Shown here one piece after another: positions 18,546-28,221 of a DNA stretch of 32,721 bases; the stretch's first letter is position 1; each line of letters begins with the position of its first letter. The stretch comes from Planctomycetota bacterium (lineage in GTDB: Bacteria > Planctomycetota > Planctomycetia > Pirellulales > Thermoguttaceae). The notes below the pieces were generated by a model. That model made no database searches, was not told the DNA's origin, and saw only the letters and a program-made list of their open reading frames with translations. The stretch covers positions 1 to 32,721 of the forward strand of contig JAJYGU010000128.1 in NCBI GenBank assembly GCA_021784975.1, read 5' to 3'. The position numbers and the translations under genes were made by a program.

Positions 18546-18679
18546 GCAGAGGACGCGGAAGAAAAAGGCAAAATGAAAAATGCAAAGTGCAAAATGCAAA
18601 ATCGCCACCGGATCGGCTACCTTCCGCCCTCATCGCTAATCTCTCATTCCTCTCCCTCCGTCTCCTCGGCGTCCTCTGC
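18546..18679. repeat. Intergenic segment bounded by inverted near-identical ends with internal heptad repeat
   Basis: gcagaggacgcggaaga (from 18546) against reverse complement gcagaggacgccgagga (18663-18679); interior aaaatgcaaagtgcaaaatgcaaaat. Confidence 0.5.
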
Positions 18680-18875
18680 ACTGAATAATCCGGGATAGCC
18701 GATGCTGGGTGCGGCGCAGACGTCGCGACTCGCTGTAGTTCGTGCAGTCTACTCATCTTCGCGCGGCGGCGGCGGCGACCAGTGCGAATTCCGAACTTGC
18801 CAATCGCTTTGGCTTTCCGGTACGATCCAGCCCTCAGTTTCTCGGGAGATGCTGCGCGTTGTAGCGCCGAATGCT

Positions 18876-20285
18876 ATGGATCGTACTCGCCTATTGCCGA
18901 TCACCATGCTCCTCGGCCTGACTTTGTCGGGCTGCACGGTCTCGCCTTGGTCGGCCGATTCGCCCTGGCTCGCCGGAGGTCCCAAGACGGAGCCACCGGC
19001 CGCAGTGAAGAAGTCTGAGACGCCTAAAGACGCGAGTCACGCCTCGGCTGCCACCGTTGCGGCCAAGGCTCAGGGCCCTGAACTGCCGAACGCTCACACC
19101 ATGCAAACCATCATGGCGGAGCTGCACGACCTGGGAGCAGTCGATCCCCAGGCCCGCGATCGGCTCATGGAGGATCTCCGGCAGACAGATCCCAGCCTTT
19201 GGCCGCTGGTCATGGAGCAGTTCAACGCCGCCGTCGCATATCGTCGCCGGGTGGCCGAGGCGGCCGCGAGGGCCCAGACCCCATCGCCGCCGGCCTCGCC
19301 GCAAGCGGCCCCGCCTTTCGGACCATCGTTTCCACAGCTTGCGCCTTCACAGTATGCGCCGGTTCAGTCCACCCCCGTACCGCCTCCGCAATCGCTGTCG
19401 CAGCCGGCTCCGGCGCCAATGCCGGCCGCCCCAACCGCAATAGCCCGACGGTTGCCGTCGGCTAGTCAAGAACCAAGTTGGATCGCTGGGGGACAGCGTG
19501 GTCCGCAGGACCGCGGGTCCGGCGGGGTCGTGGCGGCATCCTACGGCTGGCCGGGCAATAACCAATGGCGGCAGCAACTGGCCGGCGCCATCGACTCGCT
19601 GGAACGACAATTGCCGACCCATCCCAGTACCTCAGCCGACACGGCCCAGTACGCGCGGCTACGGATGTTGAACGTGGTGGCCGGGCGGACGCTCGACGGA
19701 CTGCGGTTGGTGCCGGCCGCGACGCCGGCGACCCAGGAGTTCTGGCTGCAAGAGCTTTCGGGTTTGGCAACCTGCCTGGATGTGGAGCATATTCCGGACG
19801 ACGCCGTCCGCTCGGCGGAGGCGAAGGCCATGCTGGTGGCGGCGACGGCCAAGCTTGGGGAGCCGGCCAGCCTGGTGGTTCGCAATCTGGCCTTCTGCAC
19901 CGCCGTGCAGAGCTTTGGACGCGTCAAGCGGTTTGAGAAGAATGAGTTCGCTGCCAATCAAGAGGCGCTCTTGTACGCCGAAATCGACAATTTCGTTTGC
20001 GTGCCCACGCCAAAGGGCTACCACACCTCGCTGAAGAGCCGATACCTGATTCTCGATGCCGTGGGAAAATGCGTGGCTCAGCAGGACTTTCCGCCTACCG
20101 AAGAGGATTGTCAGAACGTCCGCCGTGACTTCTTCATCGGCTATCATCTGCGGATGCCCAAGACCATCCAGCCGGGCAAGTACGTCTTGCAGCTTGCCAT
20201 CGAAGATCTCGATTCACACAAGGTCGGGCAGGCGTCGATCGAGTTCCTGATCAAAGAGAGTCCAGAATCACGAGCCAAGGGTTGA
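18876..20285 (+). CDS. Putative lipoprotein, Pro/Ala-rich middle region, unknown function
   Basis: MDRTRLLPITMLLGLTLSGCTVSPW (lipobox LSGC); 469 aa from this start; no recognised domain. Confidence 0.65.
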   Translation: MDRTRLLPITMLLGLTLSGCTVSPWSADSPWLAGGPKTEPPAAVKKSETPKDASHASAATVAAKAQGPELPNAHTMQTIMAELHDLGAVDPQARDRLMEDLRQTDPSLWPLVMEQFNAAVAYRRRVAEAAARAQTPSPPASPQAAPPFGPSFPQLAPSQYAPVQSTPVPPPQSLSQPAPAPMPAAPTAIARRLPSASQEPSWIAGGQRGPQDRGSGGVVAASYGWPGNNQWRQQLAGAIDSLERQLPTHPSTSADTAQYARLRMLNVVAGRTLDGLRLVPAATPATQEFWLQELSGLATCLDVEHIPDDAVRSAEAKAMLVAATAKLGEPASLVVRNLAFCTAVQSFGRVKRFEKNEFAANQEALLYAEIDNFVCVPTPKGYHTSLKSRYLILDAVGKCVAQQDFPPTEEDCQNVRRDFFIGYHLRMPKTIQPGKYVLQLAIEDLDSHKVGQASIEFLIKESPESRAKG

Positions 20286-20302
20286 GAGTCGAGAGTTGAC
20301 CG

Positions 20303-22336
20303 CTAACCGCGCGCCCTTCGATTCTTGCCTCTTGGCTCTCGGCTGCCAGTTCTCGCCTCTCGGCCCGGTACGCCGCGCTTGGCGGACAGATAATTGGGGT
20401 TGTCGGCCTTGCCGGTCAGTTCGTAGAGGAACCGGCTGGGGATAGTGGGGCGGGGCTTGCCCCATTTCATGCGGCTTAACGCCAGCGTCAGCGTCAACCG
20501 CCGCTGGGCGCGGGTCACCCCGACGTAGCACAGCCGCCGTTCCTCATCGACCGCCGCCCCGGCCGCGCTGATCGAGCGATGGTGCGGCAAGGCGCCCTCC
20601 TCCATGCCCACCATGTAGACTTCGCGAAACTCGAGCCCCTTGGCGGCATGCAGGGTCATGAGCGCCACCGCGTCGCGATCCAGCTTCGCTTGCTTGTCTG
20701 CTTCGTTTTCGTTGCCGCTAATGGCGACCTCCTGCAAGAAGCCGGCCAAGGTGGCCTCCGAGGTCCGCCGCGAGTAGTCGGCCAAAGCGTTGACCAATTC
20801 CTCGACCGCGGCCCAGCGGGCGGCCTGATCGTCGCTGTTCGGGTAGAGCCGGGTGAGCTCATTCTTATACGCCACCTCGCGAAGCAAAGCTTGGGCCAGC
20901 TCTACCGGCGGTTGCCGGCCGGCCTGGCGATGAAACCGCTCGACCATCTGGCGAAGCCGGCCGACGGCCTGGGCAGCGCCGGCCGGCAAACCATCGAGCT
21001 CTCCGGCCGCGGGCAGCACCTCCCAGATCGGCTTTCCACGGTGGATGGCCTCGTCGAGAAGCCGCTTGACGGTGGCTTGGCTGATCCCACGGGGCGGGGT
21101 GTTGATGATCCGCAACAGCGATACCTCATCCGTCGGTTGGGCGACTACTTTCAGATAAGCCAGTACGTCGCGGACCTCTTTGCGATCGTAGAACGACATC
21201 CCGCCCACCAAGACGTACGGCAGCTTGGCCTGACGCAGCTCCGTCTCGAAGGCCCGCGGCTGCTCGTTGGTGCGACAGAGGATGGCAAAGTCTCGGGGGC
21301 GGCGCTTCAGGTGCTGAATCCGCCCGGCAATTTCGGCAACCACCGCCTTGGCCTCCTGGACCTCGTCCTCGATCTGCAGGATGCGGGGCATTTCACCCTC
21401 GCAGGTAGCCCGCAGCACTTTGGGGTGCCGCAGCTTGTTGAAGGCGATCAGCCGGTTGGACCAATCGAGGATTTGGCGGGTCGAGCGGTAGTTGACTTCC
21501 AGACGGACCACCTTGGCCTCCGGCCAGTCCTGCTTGAAACGCAGGATGTGGGCGACTTCCGCTCCGCGCCAGCCGTAGATCGACTGGTCATCGTCGCCGA
21601 CGACACACAGGTTGCGATGCCCGCCGGCCAGGCCCTTGACGATCCGATATTGGCTGCCGTTGGTGTCCTGATACTCGTCCACCAGGATATGGTCGAAGCG
21701 GCCCGCCTCGGCCTGTCGCACCTTGGAATCGCGGGCTAGCAGTTCTTCGGTGCACAGCAGCAGATCGTCGAAATCCAAGGCCCCGGCGGTCTTCAGTGCA
21801 TTTTGATAGCGGCGATAGGCCGCCGAGGCCAGATGTTCCTTGTCGGTCTCGGCCTCGGCGGCGGCCTGCTCGGGCCGAATCGAGGCGTTCTTCCAACGGC
21901 TGATGAAGGAGATCAACTCTCCCGGCCGCAAGAGACCGTCGGCGGCCTTGATTTCCCGCAGGGCCGAGCGAGCAAAGCCTTCTTGATCGCCACGATCGCA
22001 GATCGAGAACGCGACCGGATAGCCGAGTTGGTTGATGTGGCGGCGAAGAATGCGGACGCAGAGCGAGTGGAACGTCGAGATCTCCGGCTTCTGCTTCAGC
22101 CGCTTGCCCAGCAAAACGGCGGCCCGCTCCAGCATCTCGTTGGCCGCCTTGTTGGTGAAGGTGACCGCCAGGATCCGATCCGGCCGGACCGGCCGCGACC
22201 GGTCGCGGATCAACTCGGCGATGCGGTAGGTGACCACGCGGGTTTTCCCGGTGCCCGCCCCGGCCAGCACCAGGAGCGGCCCGGAAAGGGTGGTGACGGC
22301 GTCGTATTGGGCAGGGTTCAGGTCGGTCGGCGGCAT
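20303..22336 (-). CDS. UvrD/Rep/PcrA-family ATP-dependent DNA helicase
   Basis: From 22336: MPPTDLNPAQYDAVTTLSGPLLVLAGAGTGKTRVVTYRIAEL; VDEYQDTNGSQY, VGDDDQSIYGWRGA, TLHAAKGLEFREVYMVGMEEGALPH. Confidence 0.94.
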   Translation of the reverse strand: MPPTDLNPAQYDAVTTLSGPLLVLAGAGTGKTRVVTYRIAELIRDRSRPVRPDRILAVTFTNKAANEMLERAAVLLGKRLKQKPEISTFHSLCVRILRRHINQLGYPVAFSICDRGDQEGFARSALREIKAADGLLRPGELISFISRWKNASIRPEQAAAEAETDKEHLASAAYRRYQNALKTAGALDFDDLLLCTEELLARDSKVRQAEAGRFDHILVDEYQDTNGSQYRIVKGLAGGHRNLCVVGDDDQSIYGWRGAEVAHILRFKQDWPEAKVVRLEVNYRSTRQILDWSNRLIAFNKLRHPKVLRATCEGEMPRILQIEDEVQEAKAVVAEIAGRIQHLKRRPRDFAILCRTNEQPRAFETELRQAKLPYVLVGGMSFYDRKEVRDVLAYLKVVAQPTDEVSLLRIINTPPRGISQATVKRLLDEAIHRGKPIWEVLPAAGELDGLPAGAAQAVGRLRQMVERFHRQAGRQPPVELAQALLREVAYKNELTRLYPNSDDQAARWAAVEELVNALADYSRRTSEATLAGFLQEVAISGNENEADKQAKLDRDAVALMTLHAAKGLEFREVYMVGMEEGALPHHRSISAAGAAVDEERRLCYVGVTRAQRRLTLTLALSRMKWGKPRPTIPSRFLYELTGKADNPNYLSAKRGVPGREARTGSREPRGKNRRARG

Positions 22337-22637
22337 CGGCGGATCATCAGCGCCCAGCAATGGCAAAAGACCGATGGTACGCCGTGCCGCTCGACGGCGA
22401 AAGGGCCCCCGCTCACAATCCGATTTCGATCGCGAAACCTCTCCTGCTTCGGCAGCAAAGCACCCCCAGTGGCCGGTGGCTTGCATCCGTCGGTCCCGCG
22501 CTGTATTCTACGGACTGTTTGGGCGGCCGCGTGCCAGGCTGCCCGGTCGTCGGTCCCGCAACGTGCCGCGCATCGGGGGTAGGCGCGCGGCTCCCACCTC
22601 ACCGTTCCCCTTTCCACAGCTACAGGAGTCTCCGCTT

Positions 22638-24068
22638 ATGCCTAACCAATTCAATCGTCGTGGGTTTCTCCAAAGCACTGCTGCCACTGGCATCGGCTTC
22701 TGGGTGGCCGGTGGTGCGCTCGCCAAAGAAAGCAGGTCTCCCAATGGGCGGATCGCCATGGCCAGCATCGGCGTGAGCGGCAAAGGCGACAGCGATTCCA
22801 AGGATGCCGGCCGGGCGGGCGACATGGTCGCCATTTGCGACATCGATGAGCACCGTTTGAACAACGCCGGCAAACGGCGCTTCCCCAAGGCGAAGCGTTA
22901 CACCGATTTTCGCAAGATGTTGGACGAAATGGGCAAGAGCATCGATGCGGTGACCGTCAGCACGCCGGACCACTGCCACGCTCCGGCCGCCCTGATGGCC
23001 ATGCGGATGGGCAAGCACTGCTTCTGCCAGAAGCCGCTGACCCACACCATCTACGAGGCCCGCCTGATGGCCAAGGTCGCCCGCGAGAAGAAAGTCGCCA
23101 CCCAGATGGGCAACCAGGGAACCGCGTCCAGCGAGCTCCGCCGGGCCGCCGCGGTGATCAAGGCCGGGGCGCTGGGGACGGTGAAGGAAGTCCACGTGTG
23201 GACCAATCGGCCGATCTGGCCCCAGGGTGGAACGCGTCCCAAGTCGGCGGCCTGTCCGGCCTACGTCAAGTGGAACCTCTGGCTCGGCCCGGCCCCGGTG
23301 CGACCCTATGCCAACGGCTATCATCCGTTTCGTTGGCGGGGTTACTGGGATTTCGGCACCGGCGCCCTGGGCGACATGGCCTGCCATACCGTCAACATGC
23401 CCTACATGGCGCTCAACATGCGCGATCCCACCTCGATCCAGGCCGAGTCTTCCGGTCACGACGGGGACAGCTATCCCAAATGGTCGGTTATCACCTTCCA
23501 ATACCCGGCCTTGGGCAACCGGCCTGCACTGAAGTTCGTCTGGTACGACGGCGGCAAGATGCCCACCAACGACTGGATGGCCGGGATGCGGGAGGCCTAC
23601 AAAGTGCAGGTCGAGGCGGCCAAGAAGCATCACCACAGCTACTTGGAGAGTGGCTGCGTGGTGGTCGGCGACAAGGACATCCTTTATGCCCCCGGCGATT
23701 ACGCGGAGCGGGCGCAAAAGCTGGCCAGCAAGAAGCCGCTCCCCGAGGTGCCCTTCGTCAAATCCCCAGGTCACTTCGAGGAATGGGTCGAGGCCATCAA
23801 GGGCGGCAAGCCGGCCATGTCGAACTTCGCCGACTATGCCGGCGGCCTGACCGAAACCATCCTCCTGGGCAACCTGGCAGTTTGGGTGGCCGCCACCGGT
23901 CAGGGCGAGAAGATCGAGTGGGACGCCAAGAATCTCCGTTCCACCAACGTGGCCGGCCTGGAGACGATCATCAAGCCGTTGTACCGCCCCGGCTACACCC
24001 TCGACGAGTCTTCGGCCAAGGTCGCGGCACCGCTGATCCAGCGGCGCCGCCTCTTGCGGAGTCTGTGA
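22638..24068 (+). CDS. Gfo/Idh/MocA family oxidoreductase with Tat signal
   Basis: MPNQFNRRGFLQSTAATGIGFWVAGGALA; GRAGDMVAICDIDEHRLNNAG; CFCQKPLTHTIYEARLM. Confidence 0.92.
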   Translation: MPNQFNRRGFLQSTAATGIGFWVAGGALAKESRSPNGRIAMASIGVSGKGDSDSKDAGRAGDMVAICDIDEHRLNNAGKRRFPKAKRYTDFRKMLDEMGKSIDAVTVSTPDHCHAPAALMAMRMGKHCFCQKPLTHTIYEARLMAKVAREKKVATQMGNQGTASSELRRAAAVIKAGALGTVKEVHVWTNRPIWPQGGTRPKSAACPAYVKWNLWLGPAPVRPYANGYHPFRWRGYWDFGTGALGDMACHTVNMPYMALNMRDPTSIQAESSGHDGDSYPKWSVITFQYPALGNRPALKFVWYDGGKMPTNDWMAGMREAYKVQVEAAKKHHHSYLESGCVVVGDKDILYAPGDYAERAQKLASKKPLPEVPFVKSPGHFEEWVEAIKGGKPAMSNFADYAGGLTETILLGNLAVWVAATGQGEKIEWDAKNLRSTNVAGLETIIKPLYRPGYTLDESSAKVAAPLIQRRRLLRSL

Positions 24069-24424
24069 AGCCACGGCGCCACGCTGGAGACGGTCCCGGT
24101 TTTCGCGGCCGGATATGTTTCCGTGAGTCGACCCCCTCGCCGCGAGAGAGGGACCGTCTCGGCGTGCGCTGCCGTTGCGAGGGCGGCGGCAAATAGACCC
24201 GAACTCTAAGAGCTTAGAGCCAAGATCTCAGAATTTAGAGCTTGGCCCGCGCATTTTGCACTCCTGGCTGTGCCTTGGTCCCGACTTGCGGCGAATCCAC
24301 GGCGGGATTTTCTGTAACCGCACAGCCCCTCGCGGTGTATTTCTCACCGGTAGGAGTGTGTAGCCGCTGCGGCGACAATCGTCTGTCGCGCGGCTCCGAC
24401 GGCTCTCTCAGGGCGAGGTGGAAC

Positions 24425-25399
24425 ATGCGAATGTCAGCCGCCGCGGTGGTTGGCTTGCTCTTGTGCGCCGCCGGCGGGCTTCCGGCAGAGCCCTTCCATC
24501 CGCAGCGGGTTTCCGCCGAAGCCAAATGGCTGGTCCACGTAGATGCCGATGCCATGCGGGGATCGCTGGTGGTGGATGCCGGCTACCAGCGGTACAAGGA
24601 AAAGTGCAAGGCCATCAGCCGACAAATCGAAGAGCTTCGTACCGCCTGCCGGGTGTTCGACCCGACCAAGGATCTGAAGGCGGTCACCTTCTACGGCACG
24701 CGGTTCAATGCCGATGCCGGGGTGGCTATCGTACAGGCCACCTTTTCCGAGACCGTCTTGAAGACTCTGCACGAGGCGGTTCAGAGGCTGCCCGACTATA
24801 AGTCGAGCCGCCACCGACAGTACGAGTTGCATGCCTGGACCCACGCCAAGGGCACCAAGCACGAGCGGAACCTGATCGGCGTCTACGTGTCGCCCGACCT
24901 GATGCTCTTCGGCAGCTCGCCCGACGAGGTGGCGGCTGCCCTGGACGTGCTCGACGGCGTCAGGCCGTCCTTGGGCGTCTCCTCGCCGCTGGCAGCCGCT
25001 ACTCCGGTCGGCGCGCTGGTGGTGGTGCGGCTGGCGGCGCTTTCAGCCGTGAAACTGCCTATCCAGTCGCCGATCCTCAAGCGTATCGAGATGCTTGGGC
25101 TCACCTGCGGCGAGAGCCATCGGGAGGCGTACCTGACCGTCCATGCCGAAACCCAAGACGCCAAGGCCGCCGGGGAGGTCCAAGCGGCCATCGACAGCGC
25201 CCTTAATGCCGCCCTGCTGGCGACCGAGGATTACGAACTTTCCGAACTGATCAACGCCGTGCAGGTGAGCCGCCGCGGCAAGGCGGTCACCGTGGATGTC
25301 CGCGGTCCCGCCCAGTTGGGCTGGTTCTTCCTTGAAAAGATCGCGGCTAAGGTGGTCCAAGCCCGCAAGGCCCGCCACGAGGCAGGGAAGCGGAAGTAG
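24425..25399 (+). CDS. Secreted hypothetical protein
   Basis: MRMSAAAVVGLLLCAAGGLPAEPFHPQRVSAEAKWLVHVDADAMRGSLVV...; signal peptide; no recognised domain. Confidence 0.6.
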   Translation: MRMSAAAVVGLLLCAAGGLPAEPFHPQRVSAEAKWLVHVDADAMRGSLVVDAGYQRYKEKCKAISRQIEELRTACRVFDPTKDLKAVTFYGTRFNADAGVAIVQATFSETVLKTLHEAVQRLPDYKSSRHRQYELHAWTHAKGTKHERNLIGVYVSPDLMLFGSSPDEVAAALDVLDGVRPSLGVSSPLAAATPVGALVVVRLAALSAVKLPIQSPILKRIEMLGLTCGESHREAYLTVHAETQDAKAAGEVQAAIDSALNAALLATEDYELSELINAVQVSRRGKAVTVDVRGPAQLGWFFLEKIAAKVVQARKARHEAGKRK

Positions 25400-25442
25400 T
25401 TCGATTGAAAACGGATGCCGGGTGCCATAAGTTCGGGCGTAT

Positions 25443-25500
25443 AGGGTGCGTCCGCGACGCACCCCTTCTCGCCGGTTGTGGTGCGTCGCGGGCGCGCCCT
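25443..25500. repeat. Nested inverted repeat between convergent genes
   Basis: Arms agggtgcgtccgcgacgcacc (25443-25463) and ggtgcgtcgcgggcgcgccct (25480-25500); the left arm itself contains perfect hairpin GGGTGCGTC-cgc-GACGCACCC. Confidence 0.75.
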
Positions 25501-27397
25501 ACTTGTCGATCCGCACTTCGAGCACCGTAAGCGATAGAGGCGGAAAGACGTAGGCCAGCCGGTCGCGGCTGCCGGTCGCCTTGCTTGTCTCCACGCGGAT
25601 CCGTTGCGGCTCGCGCCAGGAGTTGGCGGCGTCGCGCTGGAGCGCCTTGCCGGTGTCGGCCAGCGTCCAGACGTGGACCTGGCGGCTCAAAGGGGCATAG
25701 GCGGCAAAATCGATCCTACGCCGCTGGCGTTCCAACGATGGATTGACGACGAACAACGCCACGCGGCCGCTGTCCTCCGAAAGCGTCGCGCTCACGTCCA
25801 GCGCCGAGTCGGCGGCAGCTTTGCCGTCGACGCGCAATTTCAGCGGATAGCGGCCGGCATGGGTGGCGTAGAGTTGCTGGGCGTAGTAGGTCGGCGTCTT
25901 GACGAGGCCGCAGTTGCTGGTCTGGACGATGCCCGAACAAAAGCTGTCGGCGAAATTGCTGCGGTTGGCAATTTGCACCAGGTCGCAATGGCGGTGCATG
26001 AGGTTCTGGTAGCGGCTGCACCACAAGGCATTGTCCAGCGTCCAGAGCATCGCCCGGCCCAACCCCCAGTCGCCCGCGGTGGTATTCCACTCGGTAATTC
26101 CCAGGCGAATGTCGCGCCCCGGGGCGTTCTCAGCGATCATCTTCGTCAGCCGGCCAATCTCGTCTTCCTTCCCCTTGAGGTCTTGGCACCCATAGTGGTG
26201 CGGGCAGACGTAATCGAGGTACCGACCGGCGTTCTTCAATAACCCCGGCGAAGGAAAGGCCCCCATCACCTTGATGCTCGGATCGACGGCCTTCATGGCC
26301 CTGCAGAACGCGGCCACGCCTTTCTGATAGCTTTCGTCGCCCAACTCGTTGCCGATTTGCCAGTATTTGACACGATAGGGCTCAGCGTGACCGTTGGCCG
26401 CGCGGAGCCGGCCCATCGGAGAGCTGCTGGGGCCGTTGACATATTCGACTTCCTCGGCCGCGTCTTTCGGCTGCTTGCCGCTAAAACGCACGCAGATCAA
26501 GGGTTCCGCCCCAACCCATTGGCAAAGCCGAAGGAACTCATCGAGGCCGGCGTTGCCCGGCTCTAGGCCGCCCCAGCAAGTGGTAAACGGCACCCGCCTG
26601 GCCGGATCGCCGATGGTGGCCTTCCACTCAAAGCCTTCGATGGTGCTTCCGCCGAAGCGGATGATGCCCGGCTTCAGGGCCTTCAGCGCCTCGGCCACGT
26701 CTCGCCGCCAGCCGAAGACGTTGTCCGTGGGCATGAGCGAAACCTGATCGATCCACACCGTGCCCGGGCCGACCAAGGAGATGGTCAGGGTGGCATGCGT
26801 GTCGCTTTCGGACGACGTCAAGACGGCCTCATAGCGCTGCCAATGCTCCGTCGGCTGGAATGTGGCCGTGGCATAGACCTTGCCGGTCCCCCAGAGCGCC
26901 ACGGTCACGGGATGCCGCGTTCCGCGGGCACGCAGGTACAGCGAGCAGCGCAGGGCCGCGCCGGCCTTCACGTATTTCTCGCTCTGAGAAATGCCCAGGG
27001 TGCAGGCACCGCCGGGCTTCTGCGAGATTCGCTGCGACACTTTGCCGTTGAACGGCTCAACCGGATCGAGGGCAAATTCACCCCGATGCACCGCCCCGTC
27101 GGGATACCACGGCCGTTCGAGGCGATCGGTTTGCGGGCGAAAAGTCACCTTGTAGGGCGGCACGCCTTCAAAACTGCCGTCAAATACCTCTTCGGCAAAG
27201 ATCGAGGGAGTCAGCCCGCACAAATACTCGATGAACTGACCGTTTTGATAGGGGCTAATGGTGCCGGAGCACACCCGCTGGCGGGTAATCTTCCACACGG
27301 GGACCGCGTGCTGCGAATCGCTGGCCCAAGCCGAGTAAGCAGCACTCAATACCACACAGGCCACGGCGAGATAGCGAAAAGGACGAGGCTGTGACAC
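25499..27397 (-). CDS. Alpha-L-arabinofuranosidase-like glycoside hydrolase (GH51-like), GTG start
   Basis: From 27397: VSQPRPFRYLAVACVVLSAAYSAWAS (signal peptide); KYWQIGNELGDESYQKG (acid/base Glu) and RLGITEWNTTAGDWGLG (nucleophile Glu). Shine-Dalgarno AAAGGAGGT 10 nt upstream of GTG. The longer ORF to 27925 is out-of-frame sulfatase sequence. Confidence 0.8.
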   Translation of the reverse strand: MSQPRPFRYLAVACVVLSAAYSAWASDSQHAVPVWKITRQRVCSGTISPYQNGQFIEYLCGLTPSIFAEEVFDGSFEGVPPYKVTFRPQTDRLERPWYPDGAVHRGEFALDPVEPFNGKVSQRISQKPGGACTLGISQSEKYVKAGAALRCSLYLRARGTRHPVTVALWGTGKVYATATFQPTEHWQRYEAVLTSSESDTHATLTISLVGPGTVWIDQVSLMPTDNVFGWRRDVAEALKALKPGIIRFGGSTIEGFEWKATIGDPARRVPFTTCWGGLEPGNAGLDEFLRLCQWVGAEPLICVRFSGKQPKDAAEEVEYVNGPSSSPMGRLRAANGHAEPYRVKYWQIGNELGDESYQKGVAAFCRAMKAVDPSIKVMGAFPSPGLLKNAGRYLDYVCPHHYGCQDLKGKEDEIGRLTKMIAENAPGRDIRLGITEWNTTAGDWGLGRAMLWTLDNALWCSRYQNLMHRHCDLVQIANRSNFADSFCSGIVQTSNCGLVKTPTYYAQQLYATHAGRYPLKLRVDGKAAADSALDVSATLSEDSGRVALFVVNPSLERQRRRIDFAAYAPLSRQVHVWTLADTGKALQRDAANSWREPQRIRVETSKATGSRDRLAYVFPPLSLTVLEVRIDK

Positions 27398-27399
27398 GG

Positions 27400-28161
27400 T
27401 TATTGCGACCTCCTTTTTCTCGGCCGCAGCCCCGTGCGAAGCGGAAATTCCTTCGACTCGGTTCGGGCAGAGTTCAGGTATCGGGTGATTTTGGCCGCGA
27501 TGTCGGGGTGCTCGGCGGCCACGTCGTGGGCCTCGGCAATGTCGGTACGGAGGTCGTAGAGAGCGATGGGCGCGGTCGGATTCTCGCGGACGGCCTTCCA
27601 CGGCCCCATACGTGCCGCTTGGGCTGAAGCCGGCCGCTCGTGCAACTCCCAGGACAATGCGTGGGCCTGGTTGAGGTAGCCGAAGAAGCTGTCGAAGCCT
27701 TGGCGGGTGGGAACGCCGCTCGAGCCCGGCTCGCCGAGCCCCCACTTTCCGATCAGGCCAGTGACATAGCCGGCCCGATGCAACACTTCGGCGACGGTCA
27801 TGTCCTGCGGCTCGAGCGGCACGTCGGCGTTGCCGCGAATGCGGGCGTGGCCGGTGTGCAGCCCGGTCACCAGCGCGCAGCGCGACGGCGCACACACCGT
27901 GCTGCCGGCGTAGCATTCGGTACATAGCATCCCCTCGCTGGCCATGCGGTCGATGGCCGGTGTTCGGATCTGCTTCTGACCGTAGCAGCCCAGGTCGCCG
28001 TAGCCCAGGTCATCGGCCAGAATGAAGATGATGTTCGGCCGTTCCGCAGGCTCGGCCGCCCATAATGGCCCGATGCCCAGCCCCATTGTCACCGCGACAA
28101 CCGAGACAGCCAATAAGTCAGTCCGGAGTTTCTTGATAGCACGTTCCTCCCGCGGCTTCAA
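27400..28161 (-). CDS. Sulfatase, internally shortened (253 aa)
   Basis: MKPREERAIKKLRTD...AAEPAERPNIIFILADDLGYGDLGCYG; FGly motif VCAPSRCALVTG; C-terminal RMGPWKAVRENPTAPIALYDLRTDIAEAHDVAAEHPDIAAKI; central sulfatase region missing. Confidence 0.8.
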   Translation of the reverse strand: MKPREERAIKKLRTDLLAVSVVAVTMGLGIGPLWAAEPAERPNIIFILADDLGYGDLGCYGQKQIRTPAIDRMASEGMLCTECYAGSTVCAPSRCALVTGLHTGHARIRGNADVPLEPQDMTVAEVLHRAGYVTGLIGKWGLGEPGSSGVPTRQGFDSFFGYLNQAHALSWELHERPASAQAARMGPWKAVRENPTAPIALYDLRTDIAEAHDVAAEHPDIAAKITRYLNSARTESKEFPLRTGLRPRKRRSQ

Positions 28162-28221
28162 GCGCAGTCATGTTATACCACCTGGCGTTCAGCCGCGAAA
28201 CAAGGGCGCGGTTGTTCATCC

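Noticed and set aside
22620-24074. 484-aa minus-strand ORF opposite the second Gfo/Idh/MocA gene
   Set aside because: Shadow ORF with His/Gly/Ala/Asp-biased composition; plus frame has Tat signal and family motifs.
27398-27925. N-terminal extension of the glycosidase ORF (25499..27925)
   Set aside because: Extension is an out-of-frame reading of the sulfatase gene; the GTG at 27397 has a strong Shine-Dalgarno and signal peptide.
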